Assembly (NCBI GenBank): GCA_013397935.1
Contig: VZRN01001317.1
Span: 2,703,461-2,767,460 of the forward strand
Source: Dasyornis broadbenti
Taxonomy: Eukaryota; Chordata; Aves; Passeriformes; Dasyornithidae
DNA: 64,000 nt
Reading direction: 5' to 3'
In this document: piece after piece, positions 22,101-35,429 of the stretch
Position numbering within the stretch: position 1 is the stretch's first letter
Layout: each line of letters opens with the position of its first letter
Program-made: the position numbers and the translations under genes
Notes under the pieces: generated by a model
Told to the model about the DNA's origin: nothing
What the model saw: the letters and a program-made list of their open reading frames with translations, nothing else
Database searches by the model: none

Positions 22101-25100
22101 ACTGACATATAAGGATCTTGCAATTTCACAGCTGGAAACTTGAGTAGACTCTAAATGAAACACTTTACAATTAAATCATCCTTCAAGCATCCTTCTTCAG
22201 CTTGCAGCCTCTCAGATCTTCACTGTGAAGCAAAATCCCGCATTCCTCTTGAAAGAGAAACAAAGATGGGGGAGGAGGGAAAAATTAAGATTCAGCTGTG
22301 AAAAGGAATTTGGATAAGTAAATGTGTAGCCTCTTTCTCTTTCCTAATCGTAGTACAAATGCTATTTAATAAGATACCAACAACATTCCATTAACATTGA
22401 TTTATGCAAGATGCTACAGACCTTTTTATGTGAGGTCACACTAATTTAAAATATTAGAGGTGTAATTACAGATGGGTGCTACTAAACTAAGTGGAACAAT
22501 GCATTTAACTCAAAAACATTTAGAAAAACATCAAGAAAATGTTCCCATCTGCTGTATGATCAGACCAATTTTCTTTACATCAGCCCTCCTGTTGGAACAA
22601 TCAGTTTAGGTAAGAAAGGGACACCTTCATATCCGCTGCTGTCTTTGGTTTGCGGCACACACACTCTGGTTTGAGAAACAGTAAATGAGTTACAGGTAAA
22701 CACTGCCCTGCTCTTCAGGGGATTCACACTTGAACTATTTAGTTGTTTCATGGATTTTTAGTGAGGGAGATTGATCCAGCAGCGGAAACTGAATAAGAAA
22801 ACCAGTATCCAGCAGGTTTGAAATTTGTGACATTTAATGTGCAGCTGATTTGATAAGAAAACTGGATAGGAATTCCAGTCTCAAGGAATAATGTAATCCA
22901 GTGAAGTACAGAAAGAAGTACTGGGTTCTAAGACCCTTTTAATCCATTTACTCCATATTGCTGTAACCTTACCAAGTTAAATGCAGTGGTATTTACATTT
23001 TATATACAAACAATGAACAACAGTTCTCGCGTTATCTCTTAGAGCACTAAAAAAATCTGTTCTGAGACTTTTCCATGAGACCAGTTGTGGCAATAATTCA
23101 AATTCTAGAAACATTTAAAGCTTTGCAGAGCTTTAGTGGAGACAAATTAAAGACGCTTTTAATTCATGTCCATAATGAATCCATAAAGGAACTTTATTCC
23201 AATCTCCTTGATTAATACACTACTGTATTGTGTCTGAGACAAATACCTTTGATATTGACCAATTTAATACATAAATTCCTCTGCAATTAATCATTATGGC
23301 AAGTTTTCCTCTAATTATAACCAAAAAAAAACATATAAAAAAGGAAGAAATAGCAAAAAAAAGGACAGCTGCTACACACACACCAAACTGTTTGCTGGCC
23401 CAGGATGGCTGCTGGAAGGGGAGGGGGAAATTCCATTTTTCATCACACATTGATTAAGGAATGAGCAGGATCAAGTGCTGTGGGTTTTGATCAGGAGAGT
23501 ACATGCATTTGGTTTTGCCTATGGCCAGCCTGATCTCCGTGTTGTCAAAAGAGTCTTACCCATGCTTTTAATACTTTTAGAAACTGAGGTTTCCCTACAC
23601 ACAAATTCTGCTGTGCAACAACCACACCTGCTTGCCACAACTTCTGAATGCATGGACTTGCAGAGTTCACAAAGTTCACAAACTAAACTGTGTGTTTGCA
23701 TCTGCCCCTCCCAATTCATGCACTATAGAAGGAAATTAAATAGTGGCCTCTTCCATCTATTGCATAAAAAACCTTCTCCTTTCTCTCCCCTAAACTTCTT
23801 AAACATTACTTGATCATCAGCTGAATCAATTATTCATAAGAAGGAGCCTATAACCTTTTTCTCTTGGTCTCTATATCTCCAGGGTATTTGATCTATTCAC
23901 AGAAAGTCACCTCACTTCCTGAATTCCTCTTTTTGGAAATCAAAGGTGAAGAAAAACCTGCACACTTGCTCTATCTTGAAGCATATCTCATCTCTGCTCC
24001 TTTTCTGTGTATTTTTCACCTCTTCTAATTTTCCTCTTTTTTGCCTTTTATTCACTGGACTTTGAATTCCTTCAAGAGATCCTCGTGTGCTTTGTTAAGT
24101 GTGGCTCATGCCCACATGTGAAATTCTTGGCAAACAGGCTATCAGCTGCATTGCAGGAGTGGCTAAATGGGTATTATTCTATCTGGAGACCTGTATTATT
24201 TTGAGTAGGAATTTCAGCCAAATGGCTTCAGTCCCACTTGACTTGACTTTAACAATGTGGAGTTAAAAAAACTCTCCTTAAGCAACAAATCTGATGTTTG
24301 GGGTAGAGTACAACAAAAGGATGAAAAAAAAATGGACAATGTTAAGGCTTCCTATAATTTTTGTCTACAGAATCCAACTTCCAAAACCCAAAAACTGCTT
24401 GTGGGAATTTCTATTGGGAAATTTTCTTTCCCCAAGGATGGAATTCTAACGGCAAGACCCCACCACATTTGAGCTCTGGCTGTAAGAACAGACAGCTTGG
24501 CTCCTACTCTGGCCAAAACTGGACACCTTAAAAAATCAGGACAAGCTTCATAAGTGACAGGACTGGAAATGACGTGGGTAGGGAGTACCGAAAAGACATT
24601 TAGGGAGATAACAGGCCTGAGAACAGCACTGTAAAGACCGAAGTATTATCCCAGGTGTGCATGGAGTGTGTAGCAGTTCTCACAGTGCATGTTGTGCTGA
24701 GTGGGGAGCCCCTTCACTAAACCTGAGGTCAGAACCACATAAAAATATAAAAAAGGAGACACTGATTCATGTAACACAGTTCTTCAGCTGAGATACATCT
24801 TATACAAAAACATTTCAACTGCACCTCTCCCCCAGCACACCGTGAATTGTGCTGGGTTTTCTCCCTGTTTTCATAGATGGATATGGAAAAACCTTCAGCT
24901 TCCTACTAGAGAAAGTTGTCTGTTAGTGAAATAAAATAGAAAGGAAATTGCTCAGCAGCCGTGGGCTAACGGGGTGTGCTGTTCACAGAAGCCTCTGCGC
25001 TAGGGGAAGGTGGAGGGGTGGTTGCTCTTCCTGTACCTGCATCACCTCTGCAAAACAAATTGATGACTGAATGTCACGGTTGGTGGATTTGTGAATTAAA

Positions 25101-27640
25101 CCTTAGCAAATTAATCTCCCACTCTTTGCCTTAATTATCCTTTTCTTCAGTGATCAGTAGTGGCACTGAGGTAGCATCAATTTAGTGTTCTCCTCTTGAA
25201 AAGTCCTAAAAAGAAGTTACAAATGACAGCACCCAGACTTACAAACCTACAGGCTTGGGAACTGGAGTCTTGTTAGTGCTGATAGAGCAAGAAATAAAAA
25301 GGGGAAGATTGTAAGCCATCTGTTCCTTTATCAACTCTCTCTGCATATTCTGCACAGATATCTGTACTCGAGCATGTTTATTCCAGTCAGGCAAATCACT
25401 GATACCCCATTTATATTAATTTCTGTAAATAGTAGACACAGATGCCTGTGGCAGAAAGCAAAATATGAATTTATAACTATTTTAGGTCTCAAGTAGTCAT
25501 AACTGTGAAGTGCTCTGTCCAGCAGAACTGATAGAGTAGGAAAGAAATATTCTGAACGTTTGTTGTCTTCTTTTTATGCCTCTTCCTCCAGCTGTGATAT
25601 TTGATATCCAGCTGCTATGCACACAGCTTCTTCCTTTGTCAGTGATCTGTGGCTTATATCTACAATTTCAAAGGAAAAGTGTGAAAAAAATGTGTGATTG
25701 TTATTCAAAGCAGCATAGTTTGAAATAAATCTTATACTTTTCACAGCACTTCAGGAAGGTTTTGGACACAGAACCCCTAATATCCATTTGTAAGTAATCC
25801 CAATTTGATTTTTTCTGTCTGGAGTGCAAAATGGGAGGTGAGGCTAATGACCCATCAGTAAAGCTCTGCCGTGGTAGTTCAGCAGCATCAATTTCAAACA
25901 TAAATAAACAACATTTTAGGTACTTCAAGAACATATAGTGAAATGGGCAAAGGTCAAAATAGGTAGCTTTTATTCTCATATTTTTATTAAGTAGAAACCT
26001 GGCTTATTTTCAACTGTATGTAGAACTGAACTTGAATTCAGCAGATTTTTCTTGTCAGGCACTGGTGTGTTTGTACAGAAATACATCCAGCACAGAGAAG
26101 CATTGGAGACCTAAAAGATAATAGATAAGAAGGGTATGCAGGGAGGGGGGAAACCTATCTTGGCGGGGCATTTGGTGTCCATATCTACATATAAAGATTT
26201 ATCTCATATTTCTTGTGAGTTATGGTACATATCTTGAAGCTGTCTCCTATTTTCTTGAAAGAGAACTCACCCAAAATGAGAAAGGATGATACAGAAAGGG
26301 AAGGGCATGAGAAGGTCTCCTGAGTCAAAGTGGCAAAGTAGCACAGGTAAAATAAACCAGCTAGGGCTGCTATTAATACACAAATAGCTGATCCTCTAAT
26401 CTTTTGAAGGCTCTCACTGATGATGAGTCCCTTTTATACCCTAAAATTAAATACCTCTCTGACTTGCCTCCCTTTGCTTAGCGTCATCTTAGAGGTTTCA
26501 GTCACCGGACAGCTTCTTTTCATTTCTTATATGAAATTAGGCTGAGAGTTATGACCTTTTCATTTAAATTCCATATTTAATTTGGTGCCTTATTGTGAGC
26601 TGGCAGAAAGCACCATAATAATCTCCTAACATCTTGATCACACTTGGGGACCTTCTTTCATAGCAAAATAACTCCAAAACTCCCTGGGGCATAAAGGAAA
26701 AGAAAACTGCTTCAAACATTTAATGCAGCTCTTAGATGTTTACTCTTTTCTCAACTGAACAACACCTCCATTTGTATTCTAAAAATAACCTTCAGGGTCT
26801 AAAACTGTATCACGGGATTTGTTAACTCGGCAATCCACCGTTCTTTGTGCTTTATCTGACTTGCTTTGTTTTACCTGCATGTTCAACGACATGGTCAGTA
26901 TGTGAGCACCTTTAGCTATGACAATACATGCTGACATTTATGTTTTCAGTTCTAATTTTTTTAGTACATGTCTTTAAAGAGTTTCAGATGAGACCTTGAG
27001 CTCAAATGAAATGAAATCATTTCTTTAGTGTGTATTTGCTTATAAATTTACGGATTAATGTACAGAAAATGAAACATTCACCATAACGTGTGTCAACCAA
27101 CAGCCTGTATCAACTAAAATATTAAAATGAACAAAGAATTTGCCATTTGCCAAGCTCACTAAATGTGTTAATTTGTTTTGCTCACCTGGTTTTGTTGCTT
27201 TGGCAACATATGCTCACTCTCTGAAATCTATTGGGGTAAAAAAAAAACCCAGAAAATCTGCAATCCTTCCACAGTTATCATGAAGTCTTTCCCAGCATGA
27301 CCCTGATAATGCCAATTTATAGCAAAGGCTGCAATGAAAGTGCCACAACATGTAAGGTGAAAGTACCCCACATGAGCTTGCCAAGCACCCTGCATAAAAG
27401 AGCTTTGACAGATGCCATAATTCTCAGCATCCTGCCACGTGGTGAGGCACTACAAGAGGCTGCTGACAAAAGCTCACAAGCCACAACCTCTTCAGCATTA
27501 GTTACCGGGTTGCAGACCATGCAGAAATGCACGTGCATTATAGTCATTTTCTTGGGGAAAAAAACCCTGTCTATAACAAACAGAAACAGAGAAAAAATGC
27601 TGCAGGCAAATAAATAGACTTAAGGTAGTTGTGATCACAC
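19126..27640. other. Noncoding DNA, no gene recognised
   Basis: Mostly AT-rich, with a T-run at 19845-19861. The area 20600-20840 is clearly richer in G and C and has open frames on both strands, but no known repeat or domain is visible. Frames at 20970-21269, 21374-21577 and 27297-27617 show no recognisable protein features. Nothing supports an RNA gene. Confidence 0.6.
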
Positions 27641-30600
27641 AGATCGAGTGTCACTGCTTATCTGGCTGTCCCTTGGGCTCTTGCGGTCGTGTGGCGTTAT
27701 GGGGGCAGGTAGTGAAGGGGTTTAGCGCTCCTCCAGCTTGATCAGTGGAGGAGAATGGAAAACAATCTTCTTTTGGCTGTTCCATCGTTTCTAGGTTCTG
27801 TATCTTCAGCAGAGTTTGGTCTGGTCTCTTGCTGGGGAATGGAACAGATCCCGCAGGTAATAGAATCATTCAGTGTGTGGGGGAATCCCCATGATGCCAA
27901 TGCTGGCAGAAATGCTTCCACTTCTTGTGACCTATTTTTCACTTCAACACTGTGACTAATATAGCTTTGGGCCTGGAAATGCTTGCATACCTTATGGGTA
28001 GAAATATGTACAGTGATTTCACTGATTTCCTTGGGACTGTTCTTGGGAGTGAAGTTATTCATGCCATTTATTGCAAGCTTACAGTTTGGAGGTCTAATTT
28101 CACACTATAATGAATAACTAACCTGATTATTTCACCTTCTTCTTCCCTGATGTTTTCTGGAGCTGTGATACTGTCAGGTATGAGCTGTTTACATCATGCT
28201 TGTGTGCGGATGAACACTTGATGTTTGCTATTTATACACAATGATTCCCCTTAGCATATTTATTACAGAAGATTATTCCTGTTGGGGTGTGAAGACGTTA
28301 CCAACGTGCTTCAGTGGGGATTCCCACGCACCAGCAGCTTTATGGGTCATTGAAAATAAGGACCAAGAGAAAACTTAGAGTCTGCCACACCTACACTCAG
28401 CTCCCTCTGTGGCAATAAGCTTTTTGAGGTTGTACAGAACATCATTGCCCACCCCGCATCTATTCCATGATGTTAAAGCCCAGAATATCGCTCTGGGAGT
28501 CATGTCAGAACATTGAAACATCAGCCAGAAAAAAAGAATCTTCCAGTCATGAACTACATAAGATTACGGAATTTTGTCAGACTGTAGTATAATATTTAAA
28601 TTCAGAAAGCAAACAAGAAAAGACCTCTTTTTACTTTATCTATTGATGGGGTCTCCATAGGACCAGCTCTCCAAATCTCTCTCAAAATACCCCAGACCCT
28701 CTGCCCAAGAGTGATTTTTGGTGGAGATCAGTATGTAAGAAGAGGATTCGACACTTAGAAATAGAGACTTTTTCTTCCAATGCTTTATTTAAATGTGGAG
28801 AGGATATGTAAGGATTTTCTGGGAAAAATAGCGCTAGGGACTACAGTTGATCAAGAAATGAAATAGCTAATTATGCTTCGGAGGCATGTTAGAAATTAAG
28901 TAAAGCTTATTGTTTGTCACCTTCTTATATCACCTTTTCTTTTAAAGTCTTCTGCTCTGAAAATTCTGGTCTAAACATAATCATAGCAGTTTGGCTTGCT
29001 GCATTGCTTGGAACTGGGGCACAATTTAGTTTTTTTGCACTTCCGAGCCTTTTGTGTTTTCTCAGTTCTTGTTTGTTCAAGGTTTGATTTAAATGCACTT
29101 TCTAGGGAAGGTATCTTAACCACAGAGTCTTTGGTGTTTAGCAAGATTCAGAGTAGAGTAAACTGACAAGTCTCTTTTTCAAAGTGTTCTGTGGAGAGGG
29201 CTGAGATACATGGAAGGCCCGTGTCTTGGAGGGTGAGAATTTTCATTAAAGTATCACAGGTTTGAACCTATGAAGTTCTGTCTTGGCCATTCAAATGCAT
29301 GTTTAGAGTGTCAGTGCTGGTTAGAAGCTGCATATGAATTGTTTTACTCCTTTCTCAGGCTGCAGACACAGTTCAGTTGTCATCACAAACTTTTACATTA
29401 TCTAATAATAAAAAGGGATCATTTCAACTTGCAAATTAGGTTGTAGAGAGTTTTATCACACCGTTTCACAAGGTATGAAGCTCTCAAGATAAACTTTAGA
29501 TGATTTTCTCACTCTAAACAAATCTCTATGTGTCCCAGAGAGCTCTTCCAGCTGGGGCCAGGAGTAATTTTTGGCAGCTACTTTTCTTTTAACAAATCCG
29601 TTTTCCTATCAGGCCTTTGGTGAAAGCATTCTTGGGTGTAGTAAAGGCTTTTTACAAGAGTTAATCTTGGCAGGTGATTTGTGATGACTTCAGTTGCTTT
29701 TTGACCATTCTCTTAAATATAGTGGCCCCAAAAGCCTTTGTGAATGTCCAATACAACTTGCAAAAGATTTTGACTTCTGTTCTTACAGCGGCCAGCAACC
29801 TAGAAAAGCCATCAAGGATGTGACAATGGGCCATTGCTGTGTCATTCTCCCATTTCAGACATTTTTGCTTCAGCCTGTGCAATGTCTCCTCCATCTCTTG
29901 ACTTTTCACAGGAATCTTCATGGAGTTCTGCTTTTATCCCGAGACAGAGACGGATGGGGTTTTTGAAATATCCCCGCCCTGCACCTCACATGCTTGAATG
30001 ATAAAGGGACTAAATTGGCAAACAAATTCCTAATGGAATTCAGAACTGTACATAAACAGTAATTTCAACTGGTTTTGACTCAGACTCATACAGATGGGTC
30101 AGTGTGCATTATTCCCCAGTCACTTATCCCCAAAAATGCCCAGTTTTACGGAACAAAGACCTCATTCTTTCAAAAAGGGCACTTCACCTGCATTTTGCCA
30201 ACATTTGAGAGAAATGCAAATTGGGAAACTGAAAAACCAGACAACTCAACATCTATTAATAATGCTACAGGACTATTTATATCTAACCTGAATGCTGCAC
30301 TTCTGTAGCAATTTATTTTAATTTGAATTCAGCTTACTGCACTTGGCAAGTTTCTGTGAATTTGCAACGCAGACACACAGATATGGATACAAATAGCTCT
30401 TTTGGAGTAGTAAATGATACTGGCCATATGGGCAGAAAAAATTTCTTTAAGCCAGGTAAGAATTAGTGAGGGCTGTAGCCCTGGAAAAGACTACACAGGA
30501 GTTAGATTTTATGGTCATTTTTCCCAGAAGAAGGTATTGTTATTAAATGTTGCTGATCAGAGCTAGCTGTTTGCTACAGATCAGGTTATGATCGTTTACG

Positions 30601-32967
30601 TGTTTATGGGCCGACAAAACTCAGAAGTTAAACACTCCATTAAGTTACAGGGCAAGGTTCTCACATGGCGAAATAATGTGAGTGCATTAGTTTGCATCCG
30701 TTTAGGGAAATTAGGTGTCTGAGTCGCTGGCATCTAACGTCAGATCAGGCATTTAAAATATGCTATTCCAACACCTTCAGATTCTAAGCTAATTTCAAGC
30801 ACTCCAGCAAACCTAGCTGCCTTTAGAATGAATTATGAACCAAAAATCACAACAACAAGTTTCATCATAGTAAATTTTTCAGTTAAAATCTGGCTCAGAA
30901 TTTCTTCTCTCTATGATATAATTTTCTACCTGACACTCACATCCTGCTGGACTCTGGATTTGCTTTCAGAACGCTCTGGTTAAGTCATGACCTTCAACTC
31001 TTCTTCCCATTTGACTGGATTCTGGAAAGGGAATTTCAGTAGTGAAATGGAGATTTATTCTTTTTTTCCCCAGAGCACAGAAACTGTATCTTGGGAGTAC
31101 TGATATTAAGAATCTGGGTTCTCTAAAGCCCCTCTATGACATGAACTGCTGAAAGAGTAAGTCAAACTCTCACAGTCAAACACCCACTTGGGATTCTTGA
31201 GGGGCCTGTGAAACCGTGAAGGAATAACAACTCCAAGAATATTGGGAGATTCTGTGCATCATGGAAACAATATGAATGTTGCTTTTCCAGGCCAGAACAA
31301 TGACTGGAATGTTTCCATTTGGTTTAACAGACCTTTCCATCTGTCTCTCAGCATACTGGAGGCAAAACTACCATAAAAAATATGTGTAAGAGTAGCCACG
31401 GAGGGCTAGAAAATATAATTTGTACCCATTTATTCAAAGTATACTAAGTAATATGCTGCAACTCAACGTTATCAAACACAACAGGATCCTGAGGCATTAC
31501 TGGGAACACCGATCTTGACCCTGGCTCTCCAAAATTACTTCGATAACTACCTTAAGCCTTAAAGATCCCATGTTTTCATCTTTCCAGGGACTGGGGCAAT
31601 CCTGCAGCATTCTTAGCAGCTGGAAATTCAGAAGTTTTATCTGCTGTAATCTCTGCCTCTACAATAGCATTATATAATGAAGTATAACCTTTTATAATTT
31701 GGCTGTTTGCTTTTGAATTACCTCCTTCCCCACACCCAAACCACCTTCTAAAATGTGTTCTTGAAAATAACCACGAGTAACGGCAAATGCTAATTCTTTA
31801 TTTACATATATTTTCTTATTTTTAATTGGAAGGGGCACTATGAAGATTCCATCTTGCCTGACGATTCGAAGAGCAAAACTGCTGCAGTTTACCATGAAAA
31901 AAAAATATTTTGGCATCCTTTGGCCCAGTCTGACAACACCTACCATGATCTGCAGCAAGCTACCATGATGATATGTTGCATTGACAGGCTGATAATCAAG
32001 CAGTGAAAACATCTGATAATCAAACCTCTCTGGAAAGTGTCACAAAGCCATATAGATATCATGTGGTTTTCCTCAAAATCGAAAAGAAAAAAAAAGGCAT
32101 TTCAGTCTTGACACACTTATTTTAGACAGTAAATGTTTCTAACACGGTGTTTTTCAAAAAGTTTCCAGCCTCGCTTGGAAGCACACTGCAAAATTTGGTA
32201 TTCAAATGTTTGCTTCCTATGGGTAAATGAAGCTCGTAATTGAAATGTAAACCTTTTGTCATGTAGGACTTTCCAGGTTTTTAGGCAAGAGGCTGTTCCA
32301 TTATTCCAGCATAATAACCCTGAGGAGAAAACCACAACAGTGTGCCTGAAAATATGCAAGCTCCTTAATGCTCTAAAATGTACCTGGTACTTGAGACTGC
32401 CACTACATTTCTCAGGGCTAATTTTTCCTAATAAAAATAAGTCTCTGTGAATGTTAGTAGAGTTTAAAACACAATATCATGTGGAGGGAATGTTTAGGAT
32501 TTTAGACCTGTGGTACTGCTGCCTTTGTAAGTGAAGGATGACATTCCCACATGTGAAGGCCTAAGGTTCAGAAGGATCTTTACAGAGCTTTTTCCTGAAA
32601 TCCACATGGGGGTTTGGGCCATTCACTCCTTGCTGATGATTATTTCTGCAGTTTTTGAGAAAATTTGTACTAGGCAATTGGATCCATAAACTGCTATTAA
32701 ATCAAACTCCTAAACAGATAATTTTGATGGTGCCAGGTGGTCTGAACTTTTGGAGCCAGAGGAATTGCAGCACCCACGACAGTAGCACTCATTCCTGCAG
32801 GGAAGGTTCGCTCTGTGTCTCCAGTTGCCAACAGCCCAGTAGGTGTTGACAACCAGGAAATGTCGTCATGACTTTGGTAGATTTGATCTTCATCTGACTT
32901 GTCTGTGATTCATGTGTGGACATGTTCATCATTAGCAAAAACGTTCTTTAGAGGGACTTTCCTGATG
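27641..32967. other. Noncoding DNA, no gene recognised
   Basis: AT-rich with moderately GC-richer patches. At 27650-28060 and 29661-29966 both strands are open for 70-106 codons. The minus-strand peptide at 29661-29921 is Lys- and Glu-rich at its start but matches nothing I know. Such double-strand openness usually reflects local base composition. No repeat family is recognised. Confidence 0.58.
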
Positions 32968-32968
32968 T

Positions 32969-33046
<78 letters not shown>

Positions 33047-33050
33047 AATA

Positions 33051-33100
<50 letters not shown>
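32968..33100 (+). repeat. Compound trinucleotide microsatellite (CAA)n-(TAA)n
   Basis: About 25 CAA units (32969-33045) pass directly into about 18 AAT units (to 33100), with one TAG interruption near 33053. On the minus strand the tract would read as a run of leucines from 32932-33192, but this is a repeat and not a gene. The near-perfect units suggest recent expansion and likely length polymorphism. Confidence 0.97.
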
Positions 33101-33101
<1 letters not shown>

Positions 33102-34130
33102 TATTTATTTTGTAATATTCCACTAAAAATAATATCGTCAACATTTTGGGGGAAGAAAAGTTATACACACTCTCATTAGAATCTCTCAACAATCAAATAT
33201 TGCTTTAATATAATGAGGAATACAGTTTTAAAGTAGTTCAAATAGATTAGAAGTGTTTAGTAAAGGGTCTTTCTCTGTTTTTCCCTATTACATGTGTAAG
33301 GAATTGGTTTGATCATAGGTAAGACTCAGAAAAGAATGTTTGTAGTGATCCCTTTATAGAACACCCAACAGTAACACATTTCTTGATTATTATTGACAAG
33401 TTAGGTTTTAAATACTACTATAAAATGAATATTCATGTCACATACCCTTTCTTATGTCCTAATGTACCTTTTTAAATCCCAAAGAATCACTGCAAATGTC
33501 TTCTCCTTTATATTCTTTCCTCTTTCCTTTTCCCGATTTCATTCAACACCCGACATTTATTCTATCCTTATCCCTGAGAATTTTTCTTTCATTACTGACT
33601 GAAAATATGTAGCATGTCTATTTATATAGACTAATATATAGTCTAACATCTATTCTGATATAAAATAATTAACGAAATAATAAAATAATTCTAATAATGA
33701 TAAATAAACCCCGCTAAAAGAAGTGCCTAGGTCTCATGGTCTGTGTATGCATCTTGTACACCCTGTGTGAAGCACTGCACAGCTGCTGTGCTCAGGCCTT
33801 GTAAAACAAATCATTTCATGAATAATCAAAGAAAATGGATGCCAGGAAGAAAAAGGAATCTGGACATAAAATGGGGAGGGTAAGCATTAACAATATGAGG
33901 AAAACTTCTGGACAGGATTTTAGTGCCTTCTCCATGCTGATGAACAGACTGCATTTCTTCTTGGAGCAGATTGTGAATTTCGTTCCATGCGTGCAGCCCC
34001 CAGGGTGTAAGATGCTCATACCTATAGGAGGGGAAAATGAGAATGAAACTCAAACTGCAGCCAGAGAATTGGGGATCTTGAGACATCTCCTGAACTTACT
34101 TTGCTATAGCTTTTCAAAGGCTCTGTCTTT
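33101..34130. other. AT-rich noncoding DNA
   Basis: Very AT-rich around 33600-33720, including a small inverted pair tagacta/tagtcta (33628-33646). The plus-strand frame beginning at 33835 is open only because it runs into the gap. No gene is recognised. Confidence 0.65.
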
Positions 34131-34242
34131 TTTCTTCAGTTTTGGGGGTTTTGTTTTGGTTTTCAGTTATTTTGATTTGGGTTCCTTTTGGGTTTTTGGT
34201 GGTTTTTTTGGATTTTTTTTTTTATTTTTTTTTTTATTTTTT
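34131..34242 (+). repeat. T-rich low-complexity tract running into a gap
   Basis: A T/G mixture becomes almost pure T (blocks of 8-11 T broken by single A) and ends at the first N. The far side of the gap resumes with eight A. Confidence 0.85.
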
Positions 34243-34659
34243 NNNNNNNNNNNNNNNNNNNNNNNNNNNNNNNNNNNNNNNNNNNNNNNNNNNNNNNNNN
34301 NNNNNNNNNNNNNNNNNNNNNNNNNNNNNNNNNNNNNNNNNNNNNNNNNNNNNNNNNNNNNNNNNNNNNNNNNNNNNNNNNNNNNNNNNNNNNNNNNNNN
34401 NNNNNNNNNNNNNNNNNNNNNNNNNNNNNNNNNNNNNNNNNNNNNNNNNNNNNNNNNNNNNNNNNNNNNNNNNNNNNNNNNNNNNNNNNNNNNNNNNNNN
34501 NNNNNNNNNNNNNNNNNNNNNNNNNNNNNNNNNNNNNNNNNNNNNNNNNNNNNNNNNNNNNNNNNNNNNNNNNNNNNNNNNNNNNNNNNNNNNNNNNNNN
34601 NNNNNNNNNNNNNNNNNNNNNNNNNNNNNNNNNNNNNNNNNNNNNNNNNNNNNNNNNNN
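34243..34659. other. Assembly gap (417 N)
   Basis: A run of 417 N. All frames crossing it are artefacts. The gap sits between a T-run and an A-run, so low-complexity or foldback sequence probably caused it. Confidence 1.
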
Positions 34660-35319
34660 AAAAAAAATCTGCATGTGTGTTGATATAGATGTCTGTAAAT
34701 TATGAAAATATTGTGATCCATGTAATTCATATCTAAGTACAATAGATCTTTCAATGCTGTGTCTAGACACAGGCACAATTTATTCCTTTCCATTTGTGTC
34801 TTGCACAGGCTCTTCATGACCCTCCTCAGTCACCACTCTACAATATCTTTTTCAGAGGGAAACTTGTTTTATACCAAGCAAATTATGATTATTTTAAAAA
34901 CCCCACATACAATTCTATTAATAAGTTATTTATTAAAACCAGCCATTTTAAAATGATCAACTTATTTTCTCAAAGGTTGTTTGTTTCACAAAGGAGCTGC
35001 CGTTACCTCACCATTTCCAGTCTGCTTTTTTCCACCCTTTTAGTTTCTTCATGTTTTCCATACACCAGACCATTTCATGGTTGAAATTCTGTCCAGCGGA
35101 GGGAAAAAAGGACATATTACGACAATGTCAGCTGTTACATCTCTAAGCATTCAGTAATTCATACACACTGACAATATATGTGACGTTCCACAGAACAAAA
35201 AAGTAATGGAAAAATCTCATGGAAGTTGGTAAAGAGACTTTGGAGTTATTGAGGTTATAAAGAAACCTGTGTGAATTGTTTTTCTCAGTCTCTCATTGTT
35301 AAATATTTTTCTTTTCCAG
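34660..35319. other. Noncoding DNA
   Basis: Begins with an 8-base A-run from the gap edge, then ordinary AT-rich sequence. The last bases before 35320 form a good pyrimidine tract (tatttttcttttccag). Confidence 0.65.
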
Positions 35320-35429
35320 TACAAAAGACAGTTCTAGTAGACTGGAAGAGACCAAAAAAGAGGACCAAGGGAAATATTTGTTGCAGAGATCTGCAGAACA
35401 GAGTACAAGAGCTGGGAGCAAATGGACAG
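35320..35429 (+). other. Weak candidate exon, 110 nt, bounded by strong splice signals
   Basis: The acceptor TTTTTCTTTTCCAG is followed by 110 nt and the consensus donor ACAG|GTAAGTCTGAG. Two of the three frames are open. One gives a hydrophilic peptide starting TKDSSSRLEETKKEDQGKY and the other starts QKTVLVDWKRPKKRTKG. Neither is recognised. In the first frame the exon ends one base into a codon, which fits the start of the 43135-43241 candidate. Good splice sites around 100-nt open segments occur often by chance, so this may be a decoy or a noncoding-RNA exon. Confidence 0.25.

Noticed and set aside
29661..29966. Overlapping open frames on both strands, considered as a retrocopy or retroviral remnant
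   Set aside because: Neither peptide resembles a known family and there is no poly-A tail or target duplication.
32932..33192. Minus-strand frame with a long run of leucines
   Set aside because: It is the translation of the CAA/TAA microsatellite and has no coding context.
33835..34817. Long frames spanning 34243-34659 on both strands
   Set aside because: Their length comes from translating N; the real flanking sequence is low complexity.
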